This document shows positions 42,633-51,855 of a DNA stretch of 64,000 nt, in pieces. The first letter of the stretch is position 1. Each line of letters opens with the position of its first letter. The stretch comes from Kribbella antibiotica (lineage in GTDB: Bacteria > Actinomycetota > Actinomycetes > Propionibacteriales > Kribbellaceae). The position numbers and the translations under genes were made by a program. Location of the stretch: the NCBI RefSeq assembly GCF_004349055.1, contig NZ_SMKX01000008.1, positions 56,321 to 120,320 of the forward strand, written 5' to 3'. Under the pieces are notes generated by a model. It was given only the letters and a program-made list of their open reading frames with translations. It was not told the DNA's origin and did no database searches.

Positions 42633-43852
42633 CCGTGCGAGTGCTGATAGCCGGCGGCGGAATCGGTGGGCTGTGCCTCGCGCAGGGGCTGCGTAAGGCG
42701 GGAGTCGAGGTGCGCGTCTTCGAGCGGGACCTCGCGCCGGACTCGCGGCAACAGGGATATCGCCTGAACATCGAGCCCGTCGGCAGCGCCGCTCTGCACC
42801 ACTGCCTGCCACCCGCGTCATGGGACCGATTCGTTGCCACGGCAGGCGATCCCGGGCCTGGAATGGGTGTGTTCGACGAGCGGCTGCACCTGCTGATGAG
42901 AGAGAACAGCTCCACCGATCCCGCCGACCCGGTCCACGCCGTGCACGCGGTCAGCCGGGGTGGTCTGCGCAAGATCCTGCTCTCCGGCCTCGAGGCGGAC
43001 GTCCACTTCGGGAAGACGTTCACCGGTTACGAGATCGCCGGTTCGGGCGAGGTGACAGCAGCCTTCGAAGACGGCAGTACGGCGATTGGCGACGTACTGA
43101 TCGGCGCCGACGGCGTGCGTTCACCGGTACGGCGCCAACAGCTCCCGCATGCCGGGTATCTCGACCCGCAAGCGATCGGGATCGGCGGGAAGCTCGCACT
43201 CACCGCGGAGACCGAGGATTGGTTGCCGGGAGCACTGACCAGCAGCAAGAACATGATCCTGCCCCCGCGGGACTTCTTGTTCACCTCGGTGTTCCGGCGC
43301 CGGGACCGGCAGGACACGACCGACACGGACTATGTGATGTGGGCCTACGTCGCGCATCGCTCCACACTGACGGCCGGTCTCACCGGACCGCGCGGGCCGA
43401 TCCTGCGCGACCATGTGCAGGCCCGCATGACGGGCTGGGACCCCCAACTGGTGCGGCTGGTCGGGGACTCTGATCCGGACACGATCGAGCGCTTCGATTT
43501 CACCGCCGGCCGACGGATCGGGCCCTGGGAGACAAGCCAGGTGACACTCCTCGGAGACGCGCTCCACCCGATGCCACCGGTCGGCGGGCTCGGCGGCAAC
43601 GCAGCACTGCAGGATGCGCGGGTGCTCTGCGAGGCGTTGACCGCAGTCGATCGGGGCGAGCGGCCGCTATTCGAGGCCCTCAGCGTTGCCGAGGAGACGA
43701 TCCGCAGTCACGGCTTCGGCGCAGCCGCCGAAGCCCTTCGCTATACGAAGCTGGCATCCTCCCGCAGCCGTGCACTCCGGCGGACAGCCCGCACGTTCTT
43801 CCGGGTCTGCGGGCTGGTCCCGCCGCTGCGCAAGGCGATCTTCGAGTCGTGA
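42629..43852 (+). CDS. FAD-dependent monooxygenase
   Basis: A 407-residue group A flavin monooxygenase. FAD motif VLIAGGGIGGLCLAQGLRKAGVEVRVFERD is at the N-terminus; DVLIGADGVRSPVRRQ is the DG motif; GDALHPMPPVGGLGGNAALQDARVLCEAL is the second FAD motif. It looks like a single-domain salicylate-hydroxylase-type enzyme. The substrate is unknown. Co-transcription with TetR suggests an inducible detoxification or tailoring step. The gap to the convergent M64 gene is 9 bases. Confidence 0.9.
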   Translation: MTVRVLIAGGGIGGLCLAQGLRKAGVEVRVFERDLAPDSRQQGYRLNIEPVGSAALHHCLPPASWDRFVATAGDPGPGMGVFDERLHLLMRENSSTDPADPVHAVHAVSRGGLRKILLSGLEADVHFGKTFTGYEIAGSGEVTAAFEDGSTAIGDVLIGADGVRSPVRRQQLPHAGYLDPQAIGIGGKLALTAETEDWLPGALTSSKNMILPPRDFLFTSVFRRRDRQDTTDTDYVMWAYVAHRSTLTAGLTGPRGPILRDHVQARMTGWDPQLVRLVGDSDPDTIERFDFTAGRRIGPWETSQVTLLGDALHPMPPVGGLGGNAALQDARVLCEALTAVDRGERPLFEALSVAEETIRSHGFGAAAEALRYTKLASSRSRALRRTARTFFRVCGLVPPLRKAIFES

Positions 43853-43861
43853 TGCGAAGCC

Positions 43862-46123
43862 TCAGAGCCGGGCGCACTGCCCGATTCTGGGGCCGGCGAC
43901 CTGGTTCGGGGCCTCCAGGTTGGTTGGGGCGATGGTGTTTCCGGAGCAGGACAGCGGGCCCTTGATGGTGTTGCCGGCCAGGGCGACCGGCTCAGTACTG
44001 GTGGCCGTGCCGACCGAGACCGGACCGCTGATCGTGCTGCCGATCAGGGCCGCGCTGCGAGTGATTCCGGACAGCGAGACCGGGCCGCTGATGGTGGTTC
44101 GGAGCAGGTGCACGTCAGCCGCCTTGGAGGCGTTGACCGGCCCGGAGATCCGGGCGTCGGTCGCGACCAGCGAGGCCCGGGCCGCGACCTGGATCGGGCC
44201 GTTGACGGTTGCTCCGGTCAAGCAGGTCACCCCGGATCGCAAGACCAGCGGGCCGCTGTGGGTTCCGGTGATCGTCGCCGTACAGGTCGGGGCCGGGCGC
44301 AACAGGGTGACCGCGAACCGGTTCGGCGTACCGATGTTGCCGGAGGCATCGATGGCGCGGTACTCGACCTGGTGCCGGCCGTAGCCGGGCGGTACGTCGT
44401 CCCACGGGACCACCCGCGGTACGCCGAGTTTGCCGTAGACCAGCTGATCGATCGCGGTGCCCTCGGCGGTGAACTTGAACGGGGCGGACGCGTCGGTCGG
44501 CCAGCCGTAGTAGTTGTACCAACCGTCCCCGTCGACCCGGAACTCCGGCACGACATACCCGGTGCTGTCGTCGGTCGCGGCCAGCTTCATCGTGAAGGCG
44601 TCGTTGTAGATGTACTCCGGGCCGGCCGGCTTCTGGACGGTCAGGAGCGGCTTGGACATCGTCGAGGTGACGGTCGGCTCGACGCCGTCGACCTGCCAGG
44701 TCAGGGTCTGGGTGCCGACGGTGGCGCTCAGGGTGTGCCGACCGGTCAACCGCAGTGGGCCGAGGTCGAAGTCGCGGTCGTTGCCGGGGTTGTCGACCGG
44801 CCGGCCGTCCAATTGCCAGGCGATCGCCGGCTGGTCGGTGTCCGATTGGGTCGTCTCGGCGTACACGACCTCATCCGCGTTGACCGGGTGCTCGGTCGCG
44901 GTCGACCCGGTGAACGCGACCGGGGTGGTCGTGGGCTGGGCGGTCAGGGCGGTGTTGACCGTCCAGGTCCGGGACACGGTCGGCCGGGCAGCGGGGTCGC
45001 GGATGAAGCCGGTCGGGTCGACGAGCTTGGCCGTGAGCGTGTGCAGACCGGGTGTGAGGTCGAGAGTGGCGAGATCCACCGCCCGCCGGTTGCCGGTCGG
45101 GAGGGTTCGGCCGTCAAGGGTCCAGGTGAGGTCGAGTTCGTGGCTGCTCGGGTGCAGGGTCTGCAGCCAGACGACCTGATCGGCGGCGACCTGACCAGTT
45201 GGGGTACTGGTCTGGAATAGTGCAGCTCGCGCGGAGATCCGCTGGGTCATCCGCTCCCGGGAGATCTGGTCGAAGTAGTAGCCGAGGGTCTTCATCATCG
45301 AGTGCCGGCTCGGCCGCCAGACCCCGGAACCGGAGTACATGCCGCCCTCGTAGCGCCCGATCGGACCTCCTGATTCGGACTGCTCCCCCAGCCAGCGGAA
45401 CCACTTCTGCTGCTGGTCACGCATCTGCGGCTCGGTGAGCAGGGTGTGGTGGATCGACGACGGCTCAGACCCCTCGTACGGCGCTCCGCGGTCGCCGCGG
45501 GCGTAGTAGTCGTACTCGTCCTGGAGCCCGCCGAGCGAGTGCCCGAGCTCGTGCGGGGTGATCAGGGCCGACAAAGCGTTGCCGCCGGAGGCCGTGGCGT
45601 ACGTTCCACCGGCACCGCCGTACGTGTCGCTGTTGCCGATAGCAAGAATCTGCCGGTTGCTCGAGGTCGAGCCGGGGACCAGGTCGGCGTACGAGATCGC
45701 TGCCGTTGAACTGACGGTCAGCAGGCGCTGGACGCTGTTCGGGTTGCAGCCGCCCCAGAAGCCCATGTTGAGCGGGGTGTCCACCTTGGGCGAGGTCAGG
45801 TTCGGATCGCAGTCGACGCCACTTTGGGGTGACGCGATCTCGACGGCGTACACGTTGATGTAGTTGCGGTACGACTTGAACGGCTCGATGCTCCAGAGCA
45901 CGTTCAGGTGCTTGTCGACCTGCTCGCGGAACTTCGGCAGGTCGGTCGCGGTGTAGCCGTCGCCCATCACGATGAGGTTGAAGCGGGATGCGGCCGGGCC
46001 GGTCACCTGGAGCGGGACCACCTTGGCTTCCGGGGCCACCTCATCGGCTTGCGCCGTCGTACCGGTTCCGATCAGGCCTGCGGCGAGCAGGCCGACTACC
46101 GCCATCAAACGTGTGGTCCTCAC
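43862..46123 (-). CDS. Secreted M64 (IgA-peptidase-like) metallopeptidase
   Basis: A 753-residue exported zinc peptidase. A signal peptide (MRTTRLMAVVGLLAAGL to AQA, about 1-26) is followed by the M64 domain: NLIVMGDGYTATDLPKFREQVDKHLNVLWSIEPFKSYRNYINVYAVE, the zinc motif HELGHSLGGLQDEY (191-204) and MKTLGYYFDQISRERM. The middle (about 300-600) is beta-rich Ig-like sequence. The last about 130 residues hold repeated I-S-G-P-V/L units (NGPIQV, ISGPVN, ISGPVSL, ISGPVSV, IKGPLS) that suggest a small right-handed beta-helix. GTG 46123 with GGGGAGA upstream. M64 founder cleaves IgA, but a soil actinobacterium more likely uses it on other extracellular proteins. Confidence 0.9.
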   Translation of the reverse strand: MRTTRLMAVVGLLAAGLIGTGTTAQADEVAPEAKVVPLQVTGPAASRFNLIVMGDGYTATDLPKFREQVDKHLNVLWSIEPFKSYRNYINVYAVEIASPQSGVDCDPNLTSPKVDTPLNMGFWGGCNPNSVQRLLTVSSTAAISYADLVPGSTSSNRQILAIGNSDTYGGAGGTYATASGGNALSALITPHELGHSLGGLQDEYDYYARGDRGAPYEGSEPSSIHHTLLTEPQMRDQQQKWFRWLGEQSESGGPIGRYEGGMYSGSGVWRPSRHSMMKTLGYYFDQISRERMTQRISARAALFQTSTPTGQVAADQVVWLQTLHPSSHELDLTWTLDGRTLPTGNRRAVDLATLDLTPGLHTLTAKLVDPTGFIRDPAARPTVSRTWTVNTALTAQPTTTPVAFTGSTATEHPVNADEVVYAETTQSDTDQPAIAWQLDGRPVDNPGNDRDFDLGPLRLTGRHTLSATVGTQTLTWQVDGVEPTVTSTMSKPLLTVQKPAGPEYIYNDAFTMKLAATDDSTGYVVPEFRVDGDGWYNYYGWPTDASAPFKFTAEGTAIDQLVYGKLGVPRVVPWDDVPPGYGRHQVEYRAIDASGNIGTPNRFAVTLLRPAPTCTATITGTHSGPLVLRSGVTCLTGATVNGPIQVAARASLVATDARISGPVNASKAADVHLLRTTISGPVSLSGITRSAALIGSTISGPVSVGTATSTEPVALAGNTIKGPLSCSGNTIAPTNLEAPNQVAGPRIGQCARL

Positions 46124-46271
46124 GACATCTCCCCTACCACGGCGACACTGCCGTGAGCAGCTTACGAACGTGTCCGCGACCTGTCAGGACCACCCGCGTG
46201 GCGACTTCCTCCCCACCCGGGGCCGTCGTACGGCATCATGAGGGCTCGGGGAACGTGAGGAGAGGACATCG

Positions 46272-47075
46272 ATGACGGAACCGGCACAGTCGCCACGGCC
46301 CGAGCGCAGGGTGGATCCGGTGGTGGACGCCGCCGCGGACGGTGACGGCCGGGGCATCTACTGGGTGCTCAAGAACGTCCTGATCGGCCCGCCGGTCAAG
46401 CGGCTCTTCCGGCCGATCGTGGAGGGCGCCGAGAACATCCCGGCCGAGGGTGCGGCGATCATCGCCAGCAACCACCTCTCGTACGCCGACTGGATCTTCA
46501 TGCCGCTGGTGCTCCGGCGGCGGGTGACATTCGTCGCAAAGTCCGACTACTTCACCGGCGCCGGTCTCAAGGGCCGGTTCCAGCGCGGCTTCTTCAAGGG
46601 CACCGGCCAGGTGCCGATCGACCGCTCCGGCGGTTCGGCCTCCGAAGGGGCGATGCGGGCCGGCATGAAGGTCCTCGAGCGCGGCGACCTGTTCGGGATC
46701 TACCCGGAGGGGACGCGCTCACACGACGGCCGCCTGTACAAGAGCCGGACCGGCGTGGCCCGGCTGGCGCTCGAGGCGAAGGTCCCGGTGATCCCGTGCG
46801 GGGTGATCGGCACCGACGTGGTCGCGCCGCCCGGCAAGGTGGTGGCGTCGTTCGCCTCGCCGACGGTCAAGTTCGGTGAGCCGCTGGACTTCTCCCGCTA
46901 CGAGGGGATGGAGAGCGATCGGCTCATCCTGCGGGCGGTGACCGACGAGATCATGTACAAGATCATGGAACTGTCCGGCCAGGAGTACATCGACATGTAC
47001 GCCACCAAGGCCAAGGCACTCGAGGGCCGAGCAACCACGGGTGCACCGAAGAAGGTCCGTAAGTCGGACACCTGA
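46272..47075 (+). CDS. PlsC-like 1-acylglycerol-3-phosphate acyltransferase
   Basis: A 267-residue membrane-associated acyltransferase of phospholipid synthesis. The catalytic NHLSYADW (Hx4D) lies near residue 74, FKGTGQVPIDRSGG is the second block and FGIYPEGTRSHDGRLYKSRTGVARLALEAKVPVIPCGVIG the third and fourth. The about 50 N-terminal residues are extra. ATG 46272 has GAGGAGAGG upstream. Close relatives in actinobacteria transfer acyl groups to lysophosphatidate or to mannosides, so substrate is uncertain. Confidence 0.92.
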   Translation: MTEPAQSPRPERRVDPVVDAAADGDGRGIYWVLKNVLIGPPVKRLFRPIVEGAENIPAEGAAIIASNHLSYADWIFMPLVLRRRVTFVAKSDYFTGAGLKGRFQRGFFKGTGQVPIDRSGGSASEGAMRAGMKVLERGDLFGIYPEGTRSHDGRLYKSRTGVARLALEAKVPVIPCGVIGTDVVAPPGKVVASFASPTVKFGEPLDFSRYEGMESDRLILRAVTDEIMYKIMELSGQEYIDMYATKAKALEGRATTGAPKKVRKSDT

Positions 47076-47107
47076 TCCGCTGGTTGAGATGACTCAGGGC
47101 TACTCTG

Positions 47108-47992
47108 GTGCTCGTGGACGGACCGATCGCGTACCAGGGTGAGCCCGGAGCCAACTCGGCAATGGCGTGCACCGAGATGTTCCCGGACCACGACCAACTG
47201 CCCTGTACGACGTTTCAGGACGCCCTCGAGGCGGTGAGCAGCGGCCGCGCCGGGCTGGCGATGATCCCGATCGACAACTCGATCGCCGGCCGCGTCGCCG
47301 ACATCCACCACCTGCTCCCCGAATCCGGGCTGCACATCATCGGCGAGTACTTCCTGCCGATCCATTTCCAGCTGCTCGCCGTACCGGGTGCTTCGATCGA
47401 CCAGATCCGGACAGTCCGCAGCCACATCCACGCTCTCGGCCAGTGCCGCAAGATCATCCGCGAACACGGCTGGACGACGGTCGTCGCAGATGACACCGCC
47501 GGGGCTGCTCGCGAGGTCTCCGAGCTCGCGGATCCGACGGTGGCGGCGCTGTCGCCGCGAGCCGCGGCCGGTCTGTATGGGCTGGACATGCTGGCCGAGG
47601 ACGTCGAGGACGAGCACCACAACACGACCCGATTCCTCGTGCTGGCGCGCGAGCCCGTCGTACCGCCGGTCGGCTCCGGTCCGATCGTGACGAGCTTCGT
47701 CTACCGGGTCCGGAACGTGTCGGCCGCCCTCTACAAGGCCCTCGGCGGGTTCGCGACCAACAGCGTCAACATGACGAAACTGGAGTCGTACCAGCTGGGC
47801 GGCATGTTCTTCGCCACCCAGTTCTACGCCGACATCGAAGGCCACCCCGAAGACCCGAACGTCGCCCTGGCGATGGAAGAGCTGGCGTTCTTCTCGGTCG
47901 AGGTCCGGCTGCTGGGCGTGTACCCGGCGCATCCGTTCCGAGCCCAGATCGCCGAGCCTGCAGCGAACCGAGCCCTGCGGCCTCACCACTAG
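47108..47992 (+). CDS. pheA: Prephenate dehydratase
   Basis: A 294-residue stand-alone prephenate dehydratase of phenylalanine synthesis. The first about 185 residues form the catalytic part: IAYQGEPGANSAMACTEMFPD, AMIPIDNSIAGRVADIHHLLPES, and HHNTTRFLVLAREP with the key TRF. The rest is the ACT domain that senses phenylalanine, with VSAALYKALGGFATNSVNMTKLESY in place of the usual GALA/ESRP. There is no chorismate mutase part. A TACTCT hexamer is seven bases before GTG 47114, so that codon and a leaderless start are plausible; GTG 47108 is the other choice. Confidence 0.95.
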   Translation: MLVDGPIAYQGEPGANSAMACTEMFPDHDQLPCTTFQDALEAVSSGRAGLAMIPIDNSIAGRVADIHHLLPESGLHIIGEYFLPIHFQLLAVPGASIDQIRTVRSHIHALGQCRKIIREHGWTTVVADDTAGAAREVSELADPTVAALSPRAAAGLYGLDMLAEDVEDEHHNTTRFLVLAREPVVPPVGSGPIVTSFVYRVRNVSAALYKALGGFATNSVNMTKLESYQLGGMFFATQFYADIEGHPEDPNVALAMEELAFFSVEVRLLGVYPAHPFRAQIAEPAANRALRPHH

Positions 47993-48073
47993 CCCTCCCG
48001 CTCCGCGCACCCTGCCGGAATCGTGCACACAGCTCGCAGAACTGGATTGCGGCACTGGGTGGCGGCACTACGG

Positions 48074-48161
48074 ACTGCAGGTGTTGTTGCGTTCGGCGCG
48101 CGCCACGCTGCACGACCGGTCGCCGAGCACGCCGAGCGTGACTACCTGCAGTTGCTCGTGC
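48074..48161. repeat. Imperfect inverted-repeat element, copy 2
   Basis: Arms ACTGCAGGT (48074-48082) and ACCTGCAGT (48144-48152); the right side continues into the conserved GCTCGTGC. The right arm matches 27215-27236 at 21 of 22 positions, and the loop is related. Together with the next hairpin cluster it fills the spacer between the convergent pheA and oxidoreductase genes, where no gene is seen. Confidence 0.6.
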
Positions 48162-48238
48162 GGCTGGCCAGGCTCGCGCGGCGGATCAGAGGCTGCGGTC
48201 ACGCGCAGCGCGCCGACCGCGGAGCTTCGTCGTCTCCG

Positions 48239-48321
48239 TTTGATGGGCCAGCCCATCGCATGCGGGTGGGCTCACCGCATGCGGTTGGCCAACCCACAAC
48301 CCCGTGGGTCAGCCCATCAAA
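48239..48321. repeat. Nested palindrome cluster (four hairpins inside one)
   Basis: Outer arms TTTGATGGGC (48239) and GCCCATCAAA (48312) enclose GATGGGC-CA-GCCCATC (48242-48257), GCATGCGG-N9-CCGCATGC (48258-48282), GGTTGGCCAACC (48283-48294) and CCCAC/GTGGG (48293-48308). All arms are exact. It lies between convergent genes and may act as a bidirectional terminator or may be a mobile repeat. Confidence 0.7.
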
Positions 48322-48340
48322 TGGGGACCTGCCGACCGCG

Positions 48341-49240
48341 TTAGGGCTTTAGCTGGATGATGGTTCGGCCTCGGTCGGCGAAGGCTTCGACTGCCTCGGA
48401 CAGGGGGCGGACCTTGGCGATCAGGGGCTTGAGTGTGCCGGCGCGCACCCGCGCGGCTAGCTCGACGAGCTGGGCTCGGTTGGGCTCGACCACGAAGAAG
48501 ACCGTCCGTACGCCGGGCGGACTCTGCCTCGGCGGGTCGGGGATGGTCACCAGAGTTCCGCCGGGGCGGATCATGTGGCCTGAGCGGTAGCGGATTTCGC
48601 CGCCGATGACGTCCATGACGACGTCGACCATGCCAACGTTCTCCAGGTCACCACCTTCCAGCGCCACGAACTCGTCGACGCCGAGCTCATCGGCGAAGGC
48701 GCGGTCGGTCTTGCGACCGGCGCCGATCACGCGGGCGCCCGCCGTACGGGCCAACTGGGCGGCGACGGAGCCGACGGCGCCGCCTACGCCATGGACCAAC
48801 ACGGTTTGGCCGGCTTGCAGGTGGGCGTGGTCGAAGAGGGCTTGCCAGGCGGTCAATCCGGAGATGGGCAGAGCCGCCGCCGTCACGTGGTCGATGTCGG
48901 CGGGCAGCGGCGCGAGGTTGCGGGCCTCGACGGCGACAAACTCGGCGAGGGTCCCGTTGCGGGTCCAGTCCGTCAGGCCGAAGACTCGTTGGCCGACGGC
49001 GAGGCCGGTGGTTCCATAGCCGAGCTCAGCCACGACGCCCGACACCTCGTGCCCGGGGACGCTCGGCGTACGGTCTCGGCCGGCGCGGTCGGTCCAGGTG
49101 CCGGGCCAGGTGAGTTCGCCGCGGGTGAAGCCGGCGGCGTGGACCTTGACGATGACGTCGTTCTCGGCGGCATGGGGGTACGGGAGGTCGGTCAGGGTCA
49201 GGTCGACGGCCGCTTGGTCCCGGACTGTGATGGCTCGCAT
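48341..49240 (-). CDS. Zinc-independent alcohol dehydrogenase/quinone oxidoreductase-like protein
   Basis: A 299-residue MDR protein of the quinone oxidoreductase type. GroES-like part: VKVHAAGFTRGELTWPGTW, PSVPGHEVSGVVAELG. Rossmann part: VLVHGVGGAVGSVAAQLARTAGARVIGAG. The terminal IIQLKP is typical. No catalytic zinc ligands are seen. It is only distantly similar to the one at 1777-2787. The 84-base spacer to the divergent HD protein gene contains the promoters; GAGGAGCGTC is just before ATG 49240. Confidence 0.88.
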   Translation of the reverse strand: MRAITVRDQAAVDLTLTDLPYPHAAENDVIVKVHAAGFTRGELTWPGTWTDRAGRDRTPSVPGHEVSGVVAELGYGTTGLAVGQRVFGLTDWTRNGTLAEFVAVEARNLAPLPADIDHVTAAALPISGLTAWQALFDHAHLQAGQTVLVHGVGGAVGSVAAQLARTAGARVIGAGRKTDRAFADELGVDEFVALEGGDLENVGMVDVVMDVIGGEIRYRSGHMIRPGGTLVTIPDPPRQSPPGVRTVFFVVEPNRAQLVELAARVRAGTLKPLIAKVRPLSEAVEAFADRGRTIIQLKP

Positions 49241-49325
49241 GACGCTCCTCGGTCGATGATTGGCCCATGAACCTGACGCCGGAATGGACCACCAGCGTAA
49301 GCCCTTCCCACCATACGGTTGAATT

Positions 49326-49916
49326 ATGAACGATCTCGTGATTCCCGCAACTCCCGCCGCGGCAGCAGCCCTGGAGGTGGCCGCCGCGTATCAGTCCCCC
49401 GCTCTGCAGAGCCACTCCCGCCGCGTCTACGTGTGGGCGACCGCGTTGGCCGAACGGGAGAACATCCAGTACGACGCTGAGCTGCTCTTCGTGGCCGCGA
49501 TGTTCCACGACCTCAGCCTGGTACCGGTCTTCGACAGCCACACCGTCTCCTTCGAGGAAGCCGCCGGTCACCTCGCGCGGGTCTTCGCCACTGGCGCAGG
49601 ATGGTCACCCGTACGACGGGAGCGGCTCGGCGAGGTCATCGTCCGGCATATGTGGCCCGATGTGAGTGTGAGCGACGACCCCGCGGGTCACCTGATCTCG
49701 CGAGCGGCCGCGCTCGATATCGTCGGTAAGAACGTCGACGAGCTCAGTACCGAGTTCCGCGCCGACGTCCTCAAGCAGTTCCCGCGACTCGGGCTGACCG
49801 ACGAGTTCCTGAAGTGTTTCCAGGCTCAAGCGGAGCGCAAGCCGGACAGCTCCCCCGCTCGTGCGATCAAGGCGGACCTCAGCACCCGGATCGCCGCCAA
49901 CCCGCTCGACGCCTGA
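49326..49916 (+). CDS. HD domain protein (putative phosphohydrolase)
   Basis: A 196-residue HD-domain protein. Metal-binding signs: HSRRVYVWATALAERE, LFVAAMFHDLSLVPVFDSHTVSFEEAAGHLA and the later RHMW, in H...HD...D order. Relatives hydrolyse nucleotide or cyanamide-like substrates. TACGGT lies six bases before ATG and no ribosome site is visible, so it may be leaderless. Divergent from the oxidoreductase at 49240. Confidence 0.82.
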   Translation: MNDLVIPATPAAAAALEVAAAYQSPALQSHSRRVYVWATALAERENIQYDAELLFVAAMFHDLSLVPVFDSHTVSFEEAAGHLARVFATGAGWSPVRRERLGEVIVRHMWPDVSVSDDPAGHLISRAAALDIVGKNVDELSTEFRADVLKQFPRLGLTDEFLKCFQAQAERKPDSSPARAIKADLSTRIAANPLDA

Positions 49917-49961
49917 AAAGTCGATTGACCGCGGGCGAGCCCGCTGTGAGGCTCCGGGGCT

Positions 49962-50876
49962 ATGGTCGCGAAACTGCACGATGACGAAGTAGAGATCAAC
50001 GCATCGATCCTCAGGCAGCTCCTCACCGAGCAGTTCCCGCAGTGGGCCGACAAGCCGATTGAGGTCGTCACCTCGTCCGGCACAGACCACATCGCCTTCC
50101 GGGTGGGTTCGGAGCTGGTGGCACGGCTTCCCCGGACTGAGCGGATGCAGGGTCAGGTGGAGAAGGACCTCACCTGGCTCCCGCGCCTGGCACCGCAGCT
50201 GCCGCTCGCGATCCCGGAGCCGCTGGCGATCGGCGTACCGGGGGCTGGTTATCCGTTGACCTGGGGTGTCTACCGCTGGCTCGACGGCGAAACCTTCAAC
50301 CTCGACCAGCTGAAAGATCCGCTGCAGGCCGCCCGCGACCTGGCTGGCTTCATCCGCGAGCTCCAGAAGGTCGACACCTCCGGCGCTCCCCTTCCGCCCA
50401 CTGACGATCCCTTCAGTCGCGGTACGCCGCTGAAGCCCCGCGACGCGCTCTTTCGGGAAGCCCTCGACCAGCTTCGCGACGAGTTCGACACCGAACTGGT
50501 CCTGGCGGCCTGGGATGCGTCGCTGGCCGCCGACACGTACGCCGGTCCGCCCGTCTGGGTCCACGGCGATCTGATGGAGGGCAATCTCCTGGTTGCCGAT
50601 GGCAAGCTTTCCGCCGTGATCGACTTCGGGACCGCGCGCGCCGCCGACCCCGCGGCCGACGTCATGCCCGCCTGGTGGCTGTTCGAGGGTGCGGCCCGGC
50701 AAGCCTTTCGCGAAGCCCTCGGGGTCGACCCGACCACCTGGACGCGCGCTCGCGGCTGGGCGCTCTCCCTCTCCATGATCGCCATCCCCTACTACCGAAC
50801 CCGCCGCCCCGATCCGAACCCCGGCGAACACCCCTTCATCACGGACCTGCTGAACGACTTCAAGGCGGACTGCTGA
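49962..50876 (+). CDS. Aminoglycoside phosphotransferase family protein
   Basis: A 304-residue kinase of the APH group. It has SSGTDHIAFRVGSELVARLPRTE (ATP-binding strands), VWVHGDLMEGNLLV (HxDxxxxN, complete) and VIDFGTARAADPAADVMPAWWLF (metal DFG-like). Homologues are often annotated as macrolide or aminoglycoside kinases, but substrate is usually untested. The double-GNAT gene begins one base after its stop, a probable coupled pair. Confidence 0.88.
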   Translation: MVAKLHDDEVEINASILRQLLTEQFPQWADKPIEVVTSSGTDHIAFRVGSELVARLPRTERMQGQVEKDLTWLPRLAPQLPLAIPEPLAIGVPGAGYPLTWGVYRWLDGETFNLDQLKDPLQAARDLAGFIRELQKVDTSGAPLPPTDDPFSRGTPLKPRDALFREALDQLRDEFDTELVLAAWDASLAADTYAGPPVWVHGDLMEGNLLVADGKLSAVIDFGTARAADPAADVMPAWWLFEGAARQAFREALGVDPTTWTRARGWALSLSMIAIPYYRTRRPDPNPGEHPFITDLLNDFKADC

Positions 50877-50877
50877 C

Positions 50878-51855
50878 ATGGAGATCGTGGCGGTGGACGG
50901 GCGAGACCCCGAGGTATTCGACAAGTTCCACGCAGTGAAGTTCGGCGTACGGCAGGAGCTGGAGTTTCCGGTGGGGATGGGGCTCGAGGAGTCTCGGGTT
51001 CTCATGGCGGGCGAGCATGCGGAGGCGCGGGCCGACGGGCTCGGCCTGGTGGTGGATGGCGTCTGGGTCGGGGTGGCTTGGTTCGACTGGTGGTTGGTGG
51101 GGACCACTGACACGGTCGACGTGGAGATCGCGGTACTGCCGGAATGGCGGCGGCGTGGGCTCGGGTCGCGGTTGCTGGAGGTTGCGGTCGAGCGGGCCCG
51201 GGCCGACGGACGGAACGTGCTGGCGGGTGGCATTCTGACGGGTGATCCGGTGACGGGTGACAGCGCCGGTACGGCGTTCGCCGCCGCGCGCGGGTTTGTC
51301 CGCAAGCACGCGGAGCTGCATCAAGTGCTCGACCTTCCGATCGTCATTGCGGAGAAACCCGTTGCTGGGTACGAGATTGTGCAGTGGCGTGAGCACACCC
51401 CCGATGAATGGATCGAGCAGTTCGCCGATCTGCAGACCGGGATGAGCCAGGACGTGCCGGCCGGCGAGCGGATCACGGAGACGGTCCATTGGACGCCGGA
51501 GCTGATTCGCGATGCCGAAAGACGGCGGCTTGCTCAAGGACGCTTCACCTATGCCACAGCCGCGGTCCACACTGCGAGCGGCGAACTGGCGGCGTACACG
51601 CAGATGGGCGGTACGCCGGAAACGCCGGACCGGCTGCTGCAGTACGACACGTATGTCCGCAGATCCCATCGTGGTAACGGACTTGGGATCGCAGTGAAGG
51701 CGCCCAACCTGCGCGCGCTGCAGGCCGGCGTCGCGCGGCCCGCCGTACTGCACACGTGGAACGCACCGGAGAACGCGCCGATGATCGCGGTCAACGACAA
51801 GCTCGGCTTCCGGCCGGTTGCACAGCGGACTAGTTGGGAATTACCAGTCTCGTAA
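50878..51855 (+). CDS. Protein with two tandem GNAT acetyltransferase domains
   Basis: A 325-residue protein made of two GNAT domains, like mycothiol synthase in layout. The first (about 1-150) has a full acetyl-CoA motif, VDVEIAVLPEWRRRGLGSRLLEVAVE. The second (about 165-325) has LLQYDTYVRRSHRGNGLGIAVKAPNLRAL. The function is unknown; it differs clearly from MshD in sequence. It is coupled to the APH-like gene. Confidence 0.88.
   Translation: MEIVAVDGRDPEVFDKFHAVKFGVRQELEFPVGMGLEESRVLMAGEHAEARADGLGLVVDGVWVGVAWFDWWLVGTTDTVDVEIAVLPEWRRRGLGSRLLEVAVERARADGRNVLAGGILTGDPVTGDSAGTAFAAARGFVRKHAELHQVLDLPIVIAEKPVAGYEIVQWREHTPDEWIEQFADLQTGMSQDVPAGERITETVHWTPELIRDAERRRLAQGRFTYATAAVHTASGELAAYTQMGGTPETPDRLLQYDTYVRRSHRGNGLGIAVKAPNLRALQAGVARPAVLHTWNAPENAPMIAVNDKLGFRPVAQRTSWELPVS

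Noticed and set aside
49962..50876. Antibiotic-resistance kinase
   Set aside because: The fold is clear but the APH family has many other substrates and nothing nearby supports resistance.
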